Positions 49,901 through 60,851 of a stretch of DNA of 64,000 bases are shown piece by piece. Within the stretch, counting starts at the first letter, position 1. Each line of letters starts with the position of its first letter. The notes under the pieces were generated by a model. The model was not told where the DNA came from. It did not search any database and saw only the letters and a program-made list of their open reading frames with translations. Source of the DNA: Parietaria judaica (taxonomy: Eukaryota; Streptophyta; Magnoliopsida; Rosales; Urticaceae); assembly GCA_954871525.1 (NCBI GenBank), contig OX940863.1:39542501-39606500 (forward strand), written 5' to 3'. The translations under genes were made by a program, and so were the position numbers.

Positions 49901-50050
49901 AACATTGCAAAGTTCCTTCAGGTTTTAGATAAAAAATCAGTGAAGTTAACCCCCGGACTTGCGTCAAAGCCGGATCTCCTTCGGTTTGTCGCTTCAATGC
50001 CTTCACATATGAAGATTAGCTGGAATTTGATGTCATCTTATTTAGTGTAG
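46904..50050 (+). CDS. RNA pseudouridine synthase, RluA family, organellar (RPU3-like)
   Basis: Nine exons: 46904-47197, 47327-47398, 47509-47667, 47748-47795, 47883-47963, 48651-48764, 48858-48959, 49042-49200, 49676-50050, giving 467 residues. It converts specific uridines in RNA to pseudouridine. Residues 1-30 (MWRMRTIRRYSRIRPPPP) are Arg-rich without acids, fitting a mitochondrial presequence; a second Met at residue 4 is possible. Motif I is YAILVLNKPPKLPV (about 177-190). The catalytic motif is HRLDRESSGLVLMGR with Asp223. Motif III spans TWIELRPITSRKHQ | LRVHCAEALGTPIVGDYKYG across exons 8 and 9. Order and length match Arabidopsis 'RNA pseudouridine synthase 3, mitochondrial' (At1g78910, from memory). 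Intron 3 has a GC donor (AAG|GCATGT); intron 5 carries an LTR insertion. Convergent with the minus-strand gene ending at 51154. Confidence 0.9.
48132..48497 (+). repeat. Small LTR-like insertion in intron 5 of the pseudouridine synthase gene
   Basis: Starts TGTTGGTTAATTAATTAGCG, has CTCTATTTAAGAGAGCTTCAG as a TATA-like core near 48349-48369, then GGGTTTGTGAGTGTTGGC and ends ATCGATCTTTTGGGCACGTATCA. It resembles the SRP54 intron insertion at 18960. TG...CA ends suggest a solo LTR or TRIM; I find no clear target-site duplication. Confidence 0.5.
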
Positions 50051-50200
50051 AAGAAGAAACACAAAAGATGTTAATGTAGAGCTCTATCTCATAAATTTTG
50101 TAACATAATCCCAATTGAAGAGGATTAAGGCTGAAAGATAAGCTCGAATTTTATTATGTTATAAGGACATTATTAAAAAAAATTATGACTGTGTCTGAGT

Positions 50201-50711
50201 TAGGGGTGAAACGGGGTAGGGTACCCGGTTTTTTTTTTTCAACCACCCGCTACCTATACTTGGAAACTGGGTATTCGAAAATTAATAACCGTACCCGGTA
50301 ACCGAAAATCCGGGTATCACATTTTTAAAACCAGGTTTCATAACTCGTATCTGGTTTTGGAAACCAGATTCGAGTTTTTACTTGGATCCAGATTTTTACC
50401 CGCATGCCATTTTTTTTAGAATTTAACAACATAATATTTTCTCAACTTATCTTAAAATAAACATTGTCTCGAAATAAATAAAAAAAACATAAAAACATTC
50501 TCGCTATTGGTCTTATTGTTTATTAAAATAAATAAAATACGTAATATTTTCTCAATTTGGCCCAAAATAAACCCTAAAATACTAAAGAAAAAATGGTTAT
50601 TAAAATCGGGTTTAAAATTTTAATACCCGGTACCCGTATCCAGTTTGAAACCGGATACGGACACCCGGATTCGGATTTATACCCGATTTTCTAATTATAT
50701 TTTCACCCCTA
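50201..50711. mobile_element. hAT MITE (511 bp) between two convergent genes
   Basis: Ends TAGGGGTGAAACGGGG and, reverse-complemented, TAGGGGTGAAAATATAATT. Flanked by a perfect 8 bp duplication gtctgagt (50193-50200 and 50712-50719). The interior is full of GGGTACCCGG/ACCCGGATT-type units in both orientations and has no coding capacity. It lies about 150 bp after the pseudouridine synthase stop and 440 bp after (downstream of) the opposing gene's stop. Confidence 0.92.
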
Positions 50712-51153
50712 GTCTGAGTGGTAAAGGCAGTGGGGGCGGAGTTTTATATCAATAACATTCGGCTCATGTCCGTCTGAGTACAAGAAATCACAAATTCACC
50801 ACATCAAATATGATCAAAGGGAAAATCAAATCAACATCGATTTGTCTTCGGGTTTCGTTAAGATTTCGTATCATTAGACCATGACCTTGAAAACACGTTG
50901 TGGAATTTTGAAGCCCAATCTACTGGAACCGCTACAATGACCCAACACAAACCACAGCCCTGGGGAAGTTCACATGCTTAAACGTTGCAACCCTAATAGA
51001 AATATCGATTGAGATTACAGTGAATTTTTTTTTTGCCAATTTTGTTTTTCATGTTGGGGATACAGGTCAAAATCCCAGAAGACCTGGCCATAATAGAAAT
51101 ATTTTGAGCATGACAAATGTGTATGTACAAGCAAGAATGCATTGCTTTGCAGC

Positions 51154-54100
51154 CTATAATTGCTCGGGTTGGGAACTAAGAAGCCTTTCTGCTTCGTCGT
51201 TAGCTTCTGCTTGTTCTTTCCATCTCTGTCATACAAGAGAATCATAAATGTTATTTCGTATTCATAATCTTCATTCCTCTTTACGATGGATTAAAAGGTA
51301 TGAATGTAAGAGAGCTTGCCTCTTCAAGATTTTCCAGCTCCATTATCTGCTGTATTTGTTCAGCAATATTCTCCTGCAAGTACAAGTCTTGTTTAGACTT
51401 TTGCCGGAAGGTTAAAATGGGAAGAACAATATAATTGAAACAGCGCGTACCACGTTGCTTGCTGCTTCCGCTGCAAGAACTTCGGAGTCCATTTCCACTT
51501 CTATTTCGATCATCGACGAGATCTGGAAACGAATCACATTACCAATTAGAAAGAGTTAACTCGGAAAGTAAATGAAACAATAACTCACCTATCAATGAGC
51601 TAATGTGTAAATTTCGATTGGCTATGCCGTGCTTTAAATAATGAAAACGTACTCTAGCATAGCTTTCGATTAGCTCTATCCGTCCCTTGAGAGAATTCTC
51701 CAACCCTTCTCGAACTTTTCTTACTCTGTTTCTTCGAGCTCTATTTCAATCCAAAAAACGAAAAAAAAAATATTGCGACTCTCAACTCGAAAGCTTTTAA
51801 AGGACCAAAGCTGTTGACGATTTTCAGAGACATTTACCGGTAACTAGGCTCTCCCACGGCAAAAATTTTGTTCTCAAGTTGGCACATCCGAGCCAACATC
51901 CAGACCTACACACGTTCATCTTTGAGCAATTTGGTCGTTTGATCACACCTAAGCAACAGTAGTGACTTGCCTCTTTTTCAGCAGCTTCTTTGAGGCCTTT
52001 GATGCGAGTCTGGAGAACGTCATATTGAGCCAGAAGTTGCTGCTTTACGGCTATTACGTCAGCTGACCTCAGAGGAATCTGACATCAGAACTAAGTAATA
52101 CTCAAACACAATGTCTTATCATATAGAGAATTGAACTTAGTTTGTTTAATATTAGATTAATTGGTAGAAATGCTTTATTCGAACTTTTCGAGACAACAAT
52201 TTGCCATATGTACTTTGAAAACGTATGATACCTAACAGATGTCAGAAAAAATGTTATCATTCGTTTATTTTTGTCAATATCTATATAAGTTTTTTGGATG
52301 TCACGAAGGTAAGGATGGTAGTTCAAATGATCAACCATCTCGAAGCTATGCCTTATTGACATCAAGACTCTTACTATAACATAGAGAAGCATACCATGCT
52401 CAGCTGCGGAAAAACTATAGTGTTAAAAGTAGCCCCAATAGCTAGAGAAGCCACTGCTGCAATTGAAAACAGTTGGGGAAGGCTGGGATCAATAACACCG
52501 GACGCAGCATCTCCACTAGCCAGCACAGCCGCAAGCGGAAACAAAAGAGACGGATTCGTCAGAACTGATCCCTTGTCGCTTGTCGGGGCTCTCAACAGTT
52601 TTGATTCCGTGTCATTTTCATGGTTTGTGAGACAGATAGGCTCTCCGGCATAAAAACTAGGGGCCTTGGGGCTTAATTTGAAAGGGCCCATTTCTCTGTA
52701 CACGGTCGATGGAGCAGCCGATGCTATCGTCACTCGTTCTCCGGGCTGAGCTGGCAGATCCACTGTTTCTGTGGCAAACCGGTGTGTACGTGCCGCACCA
52801 GAAGGAGTTTGAACCTGGAGTTCCAAAGGTGATGAATTTTGAGACAAATTTACAACCTCATAAATAGTTTGAGGAAATAACACAAAAACAATCAATTTTC
52901 TGATTCTAGAAACATAATATTCCTGCAAATAAGGGAAGCAAAAATGGTGAAAAGAGAAGTGTATTGGGTTACGAGAAGAACAGTATTGCATGAGCAAATC
53001 TGTTACTGGTGTCTTATTTTGGTAGGACTAACCAAAGAAAAAAACCGAACACCGTCTTGGGAGTTGGGCCCGTGAGTGATGGGCCTGGGACTAATTTATG
53101 TAATACAATTATTTGTTACGTAATTAGTAATATTTAAGCCTAAGTCTTTGTTACTCAAATATGTCACTTTCAACTAGACTTGTGACTACGTCATTTTTAA
53201 GTTTGCTTGATAGTACCGTTTGAAGTTCAAACTACCTACAAATGGGTCAGATTTTCCAACAAAGATTATATTTCAAACTCTCTCTTATTCTAGTGTAAGC
53301 TAGCTAGTTCAGTCTCTGTAGAATTGAGACTTGGTTTGTGAGAGAGCTGAGGCTTGGAAAGATGAAAACGGCTCTCAATATATGATCGAGATCCCGGGCT
53401 TTATCAGAATCATAATTACTTTAAACTTCCTTCACTGGTCAAAATTTACTAAACCCACAATTAATTTTTCGATAAAGCTAAGTGGAAGAAATGTGAAATG
53501 CACTTAAAAACGATGAAAAAAAGTATACCACAATAGAGTGAACAGCAGAAGGAATGCTCTGTTTGATAATTTGCAAGAATCTGAGTCCTCTTTTCCATGC
53601 TGGAATATCCATGCTGCGTTCGGCACGAGGACATCCTTAGAAAAAGGCCAATATTCAAGGATCATCACCAAACACTACGTTGCATGATCAACAATTATAT
53701 GGATATTTTAATTAATTTCAATATCGGTTTCATAATTGTTGCGACGCGACTATGCAGCCTGTGGGTCATGAAGAAACAAAAACGGCAACTGAACTGTTAA
53801 AAATGAAAATCAGAAGTGCATTTCAAACTCGCATATTCTTGTTGAAAATAGCTAACAGATTAGAAGTTGGAAGCCGCCCAACCTGATTTCTTCTGAAGCA
53901 ATGCTCACTATATTCCCAGAAACCAGTTCGTATTTATAGCGGCACTTTGAACAAGACACTATCTGCAGTCGAAAAATAACTCTTAAATAAAAAAGCAATC
54001 ATTTATGATACAAAATCGATTCTTCCAAGGAACTCATACCTGTATACCCTGTTGTGGTTGGGCAACCCCAACAGCTAATGAACAGCTCGGACACCTCACG

Positions 54101-54963
54101 ACTTTCCCGAAGGGCACCTGCAAAATACCCACGAAATTACAACCATACCAATGATTTGAGCATCCATTTCCTGTCTACCTGTTTAATGGAGCCATCAACA
54201 TTGTAAAGCTCAATTTAGTAACAAATAAAATGAGTTTGGATTTGACACATTACAACGAGGCAAACGGCAAAGCGAAAACTACCTCCTCGGAAAGAGGAAC
54301 TCCGATTTGGCAAATGCTGTTGATTACTCTAACCGCATCGGAGACCCTCAATGACGCTGCCAGACCCCGAACTAGAGACGAGTAAATCCGAACATCCGGT
54401 CTCGGCCACTTCCATCTATCGGCAAAACCGCCTTTTTCAGCATCCCCTGGTTCGTGGTCAAAACGTATTGAAGAGAATATGAAAGAAGCACAAGATGTCA
54501 AGCTTTTATAACAACAAGCTCATTCCAAAAAGGCGAAGCAACAGATCAGCGAATCACCTTGATCAATACTCGTGCGCATCGCGTAGAAAACGGACATTGC
54601 CAGGTCCGGATTCCCGCGTTCCAGTGCGGCCGACACAATCACATTGCAATCAGCGACGCTCACTACGCGGCCGCTCCTCTCGGACATTTCCTCGATCACG
54701 TGGAGCGCCTCCTGAGCGTCTTTAGCTCCGCAGACTCTGGTCACAGTCTCGCCGCTCAACAGCTCGGAAGTCGGAGTCTCCGACGCGACGCCGCTGGAAC
54801 GGTCGCGCTCCCCCGTGGAAGCGGCTTTACTAGTCTTGAGAGACTTGGAGAGGTGGAGCGTGAAGCTCTGAAAAAGAAGAGTGTGGGTCGCTGTGGTGCA
54901 GCAATGGCCTGGGAGAGGCGGAGAGAAGCGTGAGAGCCATGGACGAGTGAGGCTCAAGCTCAT
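51154..54963 (-). CDS. Plastid-type PPR-like protein with zinc ribbon, membrane segments and coiled coil
   Basis: Twelve exons on the minus strand: 54963-54558, 54446-54283, 54117-54040, 53962-53883, 53613-53529, 52814-52395, 52078-51971, 51905-51838, 51740-51653, 51522-51451, 51373-51320, 51225-51154; all joins keep frame to 564 residues. MSLSLTRPWLSRFSPPLPGH and the Ser/Thr/Lys-rich DNA after it suit a plastid transit peptide (an in-frame ATG at 55047 is the alternative start). PPR/TPR-like helices follow (VADCNVIVSAALERGNPDLA, about 95-190), then a four-Cys zinc ribbon (Cys199, 202, 220, 223), a conserved block TPSGAARTHRFATETVDLPA, two hydrophobic stretches at about 360-373 and 386-405, and a long coiled coil to the end. 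The function is unknown; chloroplast membrane association is inference. Two introns have GC donors (GAG|GCAAGT, GAG|GCAAGC). Matches At1g78915, the neighbour of At1g78910, as I recall. Confidence 0.85.
53055..53410. repeat. LTR-like insertion in intron 5 of the PPR-like gene
   Basis: The large intron (52815-53528) holds plus-strand sequence with TTTAAGCCTAAG, a CT-rich segment (tttcaaactctctcttattc), GAGACTTGGTTTGTGAGAGAG and ATGATCGAGATCCCGG...TATCA. This loosely follows the layout of the 18960 and 48132 insertions. Boundaries are approximate and similarity is weaker than between those two. Confidence 0.35.
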
Positions 54964-55119
54964 TGCGAGATGATGAAGATGAGGAATGAGAGGTGGTCGT
55001 GGTCGTAGAATACAAGAAAGAGCTGGTTTTCTTTCTATTACGTGCATGGTGGTGTAGGGTAGCTTCAAATGCGGACGAAGCTGAGCCGTCCGATGGGATT
55101 GCTTAAAAGATAGAAAATG

Positions 55120-55192
55120 TGGAGGTGCGGGGAATCGAACCCCGTGCCTCTCGCATGCGAAGCGAGCGCTCTACCATATGAGCTACACCCCC
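55120..55192 (-). tRNA. tRNA-Ala (anticodon CGC)
   Basis: A 73-base cloverleaf on the minus strand: acceptor GGGGGTG paired with CACCTCC plus discriminator A, D-arm TAGCTCATATGGTAGAGC, anticodon stem CTCGC/GCGAG with loop TTCGCAT (anticodon CGC, decoding GCG), and T-arm CACGGGGTTCGATTCCCCG. Position 3:70 is the G:U wobble that marks alanine tRNAs. It has no intron. It lies 157 bp upstream of the start codon of the PPR-like gene, on the same strand. Confidence 0.96.
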
Positions 55193-55319
55193 AACTGACA
55201 ATCGCCAATTGATGTTAATTTAACTCTCCTCAAATCTAGGGTTAATGTTATTATGGCAAACCCCTAAAAGACCATGTATTTCTGTTGTATAATCACCGTA
55301 TCACACACTTCATTCACTT

Positions 55320-57818
55320 GGCCCCGTTTACTTGGTTGTAATTGGGCGTAATCGGATGTAATCGTAATAAGCACACCTACTTATTACAATGTTTAGTTGC
55401 GATTACAAAAATATGCAACGTAATGCTATTTACAATGTAATCAAAAGTCCCTATTTTGAAGGAATTGACATTACAAAATTCACGTTCTTTAATTGTGATA
55501 ACAATTACATCTCTTTTGTATTCTTCCTAAACTACCTTTATTATAACTACCAAATTTGCTCCACTTTCTCCACTAATCACGTTTAATCCCCTCCCTTTTT
55601 TTTCTCCACTCTTATAACTACCCTCAGTAACTATCCTTATCCTCTAAGAAATCATCTTGCTTTTTACATATATAAAGCAAAAAAATATTTAGACGTGCTA
55701 ATAACAACCATGTAGCAAATAATAAATATATTAAATTTATAAGGTAGGCGAAATTATGTACTTATAAAGAATATACAGAGCAAGTATTTGTGATTCAAGT
55801 ATAAAACTCAGGTCTTCTATCTCTCATTGATAATTTGATATGTTTCATTTTTATACACATGTTCCTAAAGCTAAAAGCTATATGAGCGGGAAAATCAAAA
55901 CACAAAGTGACAACAAATTTTCTGCTACAAAGCTGTCAAGTTTGTACGAGGAAGTCATTGCCCAATAGGATGAGTCCAACACTGTACTATGCTTGGAAGA
56001 GGATAAGAATTAATATTGCACCGTCATTTCTTCTAGACCTCTTTAGAAGCTCTAGCACCATGACACAAACGACACTCTTTTTGTTTATGTGAGCTTGTCG
56101 TTTGGAGTGAGATTTGACAGTACTATTGTGCTTAGTGCTTAATGTTTATTTGACAATATTTATATTTTGTGCAGTTTGTATAAAAATTAATTCATCAATC
56201 CTTGATCATTTGATAAATTTATTTTGAGTAGTTAAATATTACAAAAATAAAGATAATAAATTTGAGGGTATTTTGGTAAATATTTATTGATTACGTTGTA
56301 TACCGTGTCTTACTAAAAAACGTAATGAACATTCATTTCTTCATTACAACAGTACAAGTAAACATTGTAATAAATTACGATTACGATTACGATTACGATT
56401 ACGATTCCAATCTCTTACGATTATTGTTGATGCCGAAAAATGGATCAAACATTGTAGCGGCCCAAAGCTGGATATTGGGTCGGGCCCATCGCCGTTTGTT
56501 AACTTTCATGGGCTAGATGCTTGACTCACTGTTCTTGAAGGATTTGGCGGATCGAACCCTCCGCTTACCTTCGGCCTGGAACCGGGTCCTCCGACCCGTT
56601 ACCGCAAAGTCCTAAGACTCGGGATATAGGTCGGCGACCGTAGAGAATCGGAACCTCCGTAGGGCAGGTCGACGATCGTGGTTGGAGCAGTCGATGACTG
56701 GGAGAAGGGGTGATGATGATGTGATGTCGCGCCTCGTTAAGTGTGGTGAGGCTGCCTACGTACCCACTTGCAACCAAGTGGGATCAGATCATCTCGTAGT
56801 TCAAAGTAGACGTTGATTGAGCCGTTCTTGGGCTGGCCTGGACGAGCCTGAAGCTAATTGTGGGGGAGCTGTGGATTCCTCTGGCGCCTTCTCTAGGGAG
56901 TCAGCGATTCCTCCGGTGACCTGGGGGGCCGACGGCGGAGACGAGAATCGGACGGCGCTCGGACCTTCTTCTGGGGAGTCGGCGATTCCTGCGGTGAGCC
57001 GGGGATTCCTCCGGCGCTTCTACTCTGGCTAGCTCCTCCGGTAGATCGGACCCTCCGCTTACCGTCGCACTAGGACAGGGTCTTCCGACCCGTTACCACA
57101 AAGTTCTAAGACTCGGGATATAGGTCGATGACCGTTGAGAATCAGAACCTCCGTAGGGCAGGTCGATGATCGGACCCTCTGCTAACCATCGGACCGGGAC
57201 CGAGTCCTCCGACCCGTTACCACAAAGTCCTGGGACTCAAGATATAGGTCGGCGACCGCTGAGAACCGGAGCCTCCGTAGGGCATGTCGGCGATCGGGCA
57301 CTTCCGCTCTTGCTAACGCCTCCGTTCCGACCTTAGTTGGGTATTCCTGCCGGAATATTTATAGAAGAGAGAAAACGGTGTTTATCGCTATATAGAGCGT
57401 TTGAATCCGAGTTACCGTTTGAATGAAATCAAGCTCCTATTTATAGGACGGGCCAGGGGCCTCAAGATAAATAAAAATAACCATTTTAGTCCCTCCCGCG
57501 CCCTGACAGGGCACGTACGTGCCATGACATGGCGCGCCAGGGCGCGTTAGGGGGTGTCGCGCCCTGACAGGGCGCGTCAAGGCTATTTAGGGCGCGTTAA
57601 GGGAATCCGAGATCCCGTCACGGTGCGTGAGGACACGTTTCGTTGTTCAACCTTTATTCTAATAATGAAAATTGTTTTCCCACTTTTTGGGCTTTTCGTT
57701 TTTGAGATATAGGACTCCGGGGGGCGTTTTTGGGCCAAAATTTATTTGGGAAAATCACCCATAACAATTACAATTACGATTATGATTACGATTGACCAAT
57801 TACAGCGAAGTGAACGCC
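55320..57818. mobile_element. DNA transposon relic with GTAATCG-rich inverted ends, split by an LTR
   Basis: The left end reads GGCCCCGTTTACTTGG then TTGTAATTGGGCGTAATCG. The right end, reverse-complemented, reads GGCGTTCACTTCG then CTGTAATTGGTCAATCG, so the ends are imperfect inverted repeats. Both subterminal regions are rich in GTAATCG/CGATTAC; near 56378-56407 these form a (ATTACG)n run into which a solo LTR inserted. Without the LTR the element is about 1.15 kb. It encodes no transposase that I recognise. The ends look PIF/Harbinger-like, but no clean target-site duplication was found, so the superfamily is open. Confidence 0.65.
56425..57766 (-). repeat. Solo LTR (1342 bp) nested in the DNA transposon
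   Basis: Plus-strand ends are TGTTGATGCCGAAAAATGG and ATCACCCATAACA, flanked by attat (56420-56424) and attac (57767-57771), a 4/5 match. Orientation follows the related 3' LTR at 507-1952, whose minus-strand end is also CATCAACA; the minus-strand CCTATAAATAGGAGC near 57427-57441 supports it. About 125 bp units (CCGACCCGTTACC-CAAAGT-CT, AGACTCGGGATATAGGTCG, CCTCCGTAGGGCA) recur three times (about 56545-56670, 57040-57165, 57170-57295). A GCGCCCTGACAGGGCGCG palindrome occurs at 57498-57590. Confidence 0.75.
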
Positions 57819-58697
57819 ATATATTTTTATCCCTTGTTCCGTTAATTTGTATTTACAGAATCTTAAATTTAAAAGTTTAATATGGGTAAAAGTAGTGTAT
57901 TAACTTATTAAAAATTTAATTTAGTAAAAAGTTATACAAAAAAGTTATTTAAATGTAGGAAATGCTCGAATGAGGATTTAGGCCCATCGCGCTTTTCAAG
58001 TCCAACCCGACTACATTATTTGGTGATGGGCCCACTCGGGCCCATATATTGATCATGAAGAATTAATTAATAAGACCTAATGGGCTTAGACCCAATAACT
58101 GGGCGAAAAATGCCATTAGGTCATTAACTCATGTAGGTTTTTTATAACCTTGTTATCATCATAATTCGACATCCTTGATAGCCAAATACCCACCCAAAGA
58201 AAATTCTCAGCCGCCTCTAGCCGAGCTTAGGTGCGATTTTCTCCTCCTGGTGCTTTCGTTCGGTTCGTCGTCCAATCATTGAGAAGGAGCTAGCACTATG
58301 ACGAGGTGGTTTCCTGTTAATTGACGTTCCCGCAGCGATGTGGTTGACGAGCTAGAGGTTCTACACTTGTGGAACTAAGATCTGCATCCTGAGGTACATG
58401 ATCAGAACAGAAAATCGTCCAGTCAATATTAGTCGGCAAAAGTACCAAAAGTTTGGTAATGTATCGTAACCTATCTCTTAATTTTTGAAATTAATCTAGA
58501 TCTCTGTTTCAATGAAAACCCGTGATTTCCACCACAAGATTGAGAAAATATCATCGAAAAACCCAACATTGAATATACATATATATTGCAATTTTATCGT
58601 TATATATATACTTTAAATTTCATATTGGGTTATTACGGGAAGAAATACCCAAATTGTTCGGAAATAGGGCGGCGTAGAGCTAACTTAAAAAAAAAAC
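57819..58697. other. Intergenic DNA with repeat remnants
   Basis: AT-rich, with a GGGCCCACTCGGGCCC segment and a TTTATAACCTTG core near 58020-58160 that look like a decayed LTR. A GGCAAAAGTACCAAAAGTTTGG motif near 58434-58455 recalls the MITE families in this window. No gene is visible. Confidence 0.4.
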
Positions 58698-59059
58698 TAT
58701 GGCAAAAGTATTGAAGTTCACATTTTCTGGTGAATCGGTAGACCTCATCCATTTTTTTGTTAGTTTTTTTTTTACTATATCAGTTAGTGATGACGTCAAC
58801 ACAAATTAAACAAATATACTCAAACGATAAAACTAACGAATATCAAAATAAACTTGTATGCAAACTCAAAGAATTTGAACATCAACAACGCAAATTCTTA
58901 TTTTTCTTCTCATTTTCTTCATCGAATTCTTAGTTCATCTTCTCAATAACATTGCGATTTGCATTGTTGACGTCATCATTGATGGAGATAGTAAAAAAGG
59001 TAACAAAAAAGTGGATGTGGTCTACCGATCCAAAAAAAAGGTGAAGTTAGTCACTTTTT

Positions 59060-59065
<6 letters not shown>
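58698..59065. mobile_element. Foldback MITE
   Basis: The two arms are inverted copies of each other over about 115 bp: TATGGCAAAAGTA...TTCAC...ATCGGTAGACC...CATCCA...TTTTTTGTTA...ACTAT...GATGACGTCAAC at the left and its reverse complement at the right (to 59065). The centre holds short AT-rich DNA. No clean target-site duplication is visible because both sides are low-complexity. Each arm carries the palindrome TGACGTCA, a bZIP/CRE-type site. Confidence 0.6.

Positions 59066-59107
<42 letters not shown>
59062..59107. repeat. (AT)n microsatellite
   Basis: An uninterrupted AT dinucleotide run of about 46 bp at the right edge of the foldback MITE. Confidence 0.95.
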
Positions 59108-59110
<3 letters not shown>

Positions 59111-59273
59111 AAATTGGCTCTATGTTACTCTATTTTTGAATAACTTTGATACTTTTACCCGTAATAACCCTTTCATATTATGTAACTCTGGACTTGAATA
59201 CGTTTGTCCTTACATAGCTCTTGATTTGTATTTTGTTGTCTTTATATGTGACCCTTTAAGAGTATTACGGTAA

Positions 59274-60759
59274 TCTATATATATATATAAAAGCAAAATC
59301 TCACGTACATCACATGGCTCAAGGACATGGCTCAAGGAAAAACAAGTATTCTCATAATCCTATTTTTTCAGATTTTTCATTTTTTTTAATTCCTAAACAT
59401 CATCTATTTAGTGTCTCATTTATTTGCCTTATTATTTTACATTAAATTCATTCAATTATATTATGTACTCGATGTAATTGGCTCTATTTTAAATGTTTTT
59501 TTTATGAAAGAATCTCAAGAGACAACTAATTTATTAAATAATAGCTCCATGTAACTATCAAAGAAAAACGTCTCCTATTTGACCATTAAAGCCCCTGTTA
59601 ACAAGTTAATGTTTCTATTTTGTGAGTTTCTATCTCAACTCCCAATTAATTATAGCACAATAAAAAATTGTATCGATTCATGCAATCCTAAGAACGTTTT
59701 TTTCTTCTTCTTTCTACTGTCACAATTAAGAACTTTTTAATTATGATATGGATAGCCCATTGACATTCCCATAATTCTACACCATCACCTTCCTGCTATA
59801 TATATATAATGGTTTTCAAGATTGTTTCGTTATTTCTTTTCCCGTTCTCTGTCGTTATATATCTACGATGTTCATCGGATCGGCTTCAGATTTACGTCTG
59901 CTCTTTACATGAGGTTCGGTTATTCATGCCTTGATTTTTACTATGTTCTTCTTCTAATACGTATTTTGATTCTATTAGTGTATCATGTTTTACAAATTTT
60001 TAAATTTTATTGTCAAATCAATCCACGGCGAATTCAGGACTCGGCTTTTGGGCTATTCAATTTTTAGATTTCTTCGAGATTTAGTGAGATCAATCAAGAT
60101 AAGTATGTTGGCTATTCTACGCACTCACTTAAATTCCAGAGTCAATTTTACTTACCCATTTATGTACTTCTTTTTGTTGCCAACAATGATTTTCGAGCAG
60201 CCTTTAGCACGCGACGATAGAGCGATGTCACTTAATAGGATTTATTTATAGCATTTCCCATCCCAAGGTCTCTTTCTCTCAATAAAATTATATATATATA
60301 ATTACATTGTATATGACTCTTTATTTACATATTGAAAGCCTTGGATCGGTTAAAAAGTAATCTATGTTTAATATTAGTATTTATAATAACTTAAAAATTC
60401 AAAGACATGCATAACATGTTCAACGGGCATTATGTAATAATATGGTCCGAGTCCTAATAATCCACACAGTTTCAAATGAGCAATAACATCATACGTAATT
60501 TTTTATACTGAGTCCTAATAATTTTTTAATTTTTAGAGGCCAATATGTTATTCTGCGTGTATATAGTCGTAAGCCTATGTTTTTTAGAAAAAAAATTTAT
60601 AGAACCAATTTAATGCATGCTATATATATATACATATATCAGTCGAAGATTAAATATATTTAATCTTTACATCGATTAATGTTTCTTTTGCAGAGGATTG
60701 GAAAGAGGTGAAGATGATAAGAAAATAGTATCTTTAGAGTAATCTCTAAGATTTAGTTG

Positions 60760-60851
<92 letters not shown>

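Noticed and set aside
59822..60251. Overlapping plus-strand frames in the Helitron
   Set aside because: Low-complexity Phe/Leu/Ile-rich readings of AT-rich DNA; no Rep, helicase or captured-gene similarity visible.
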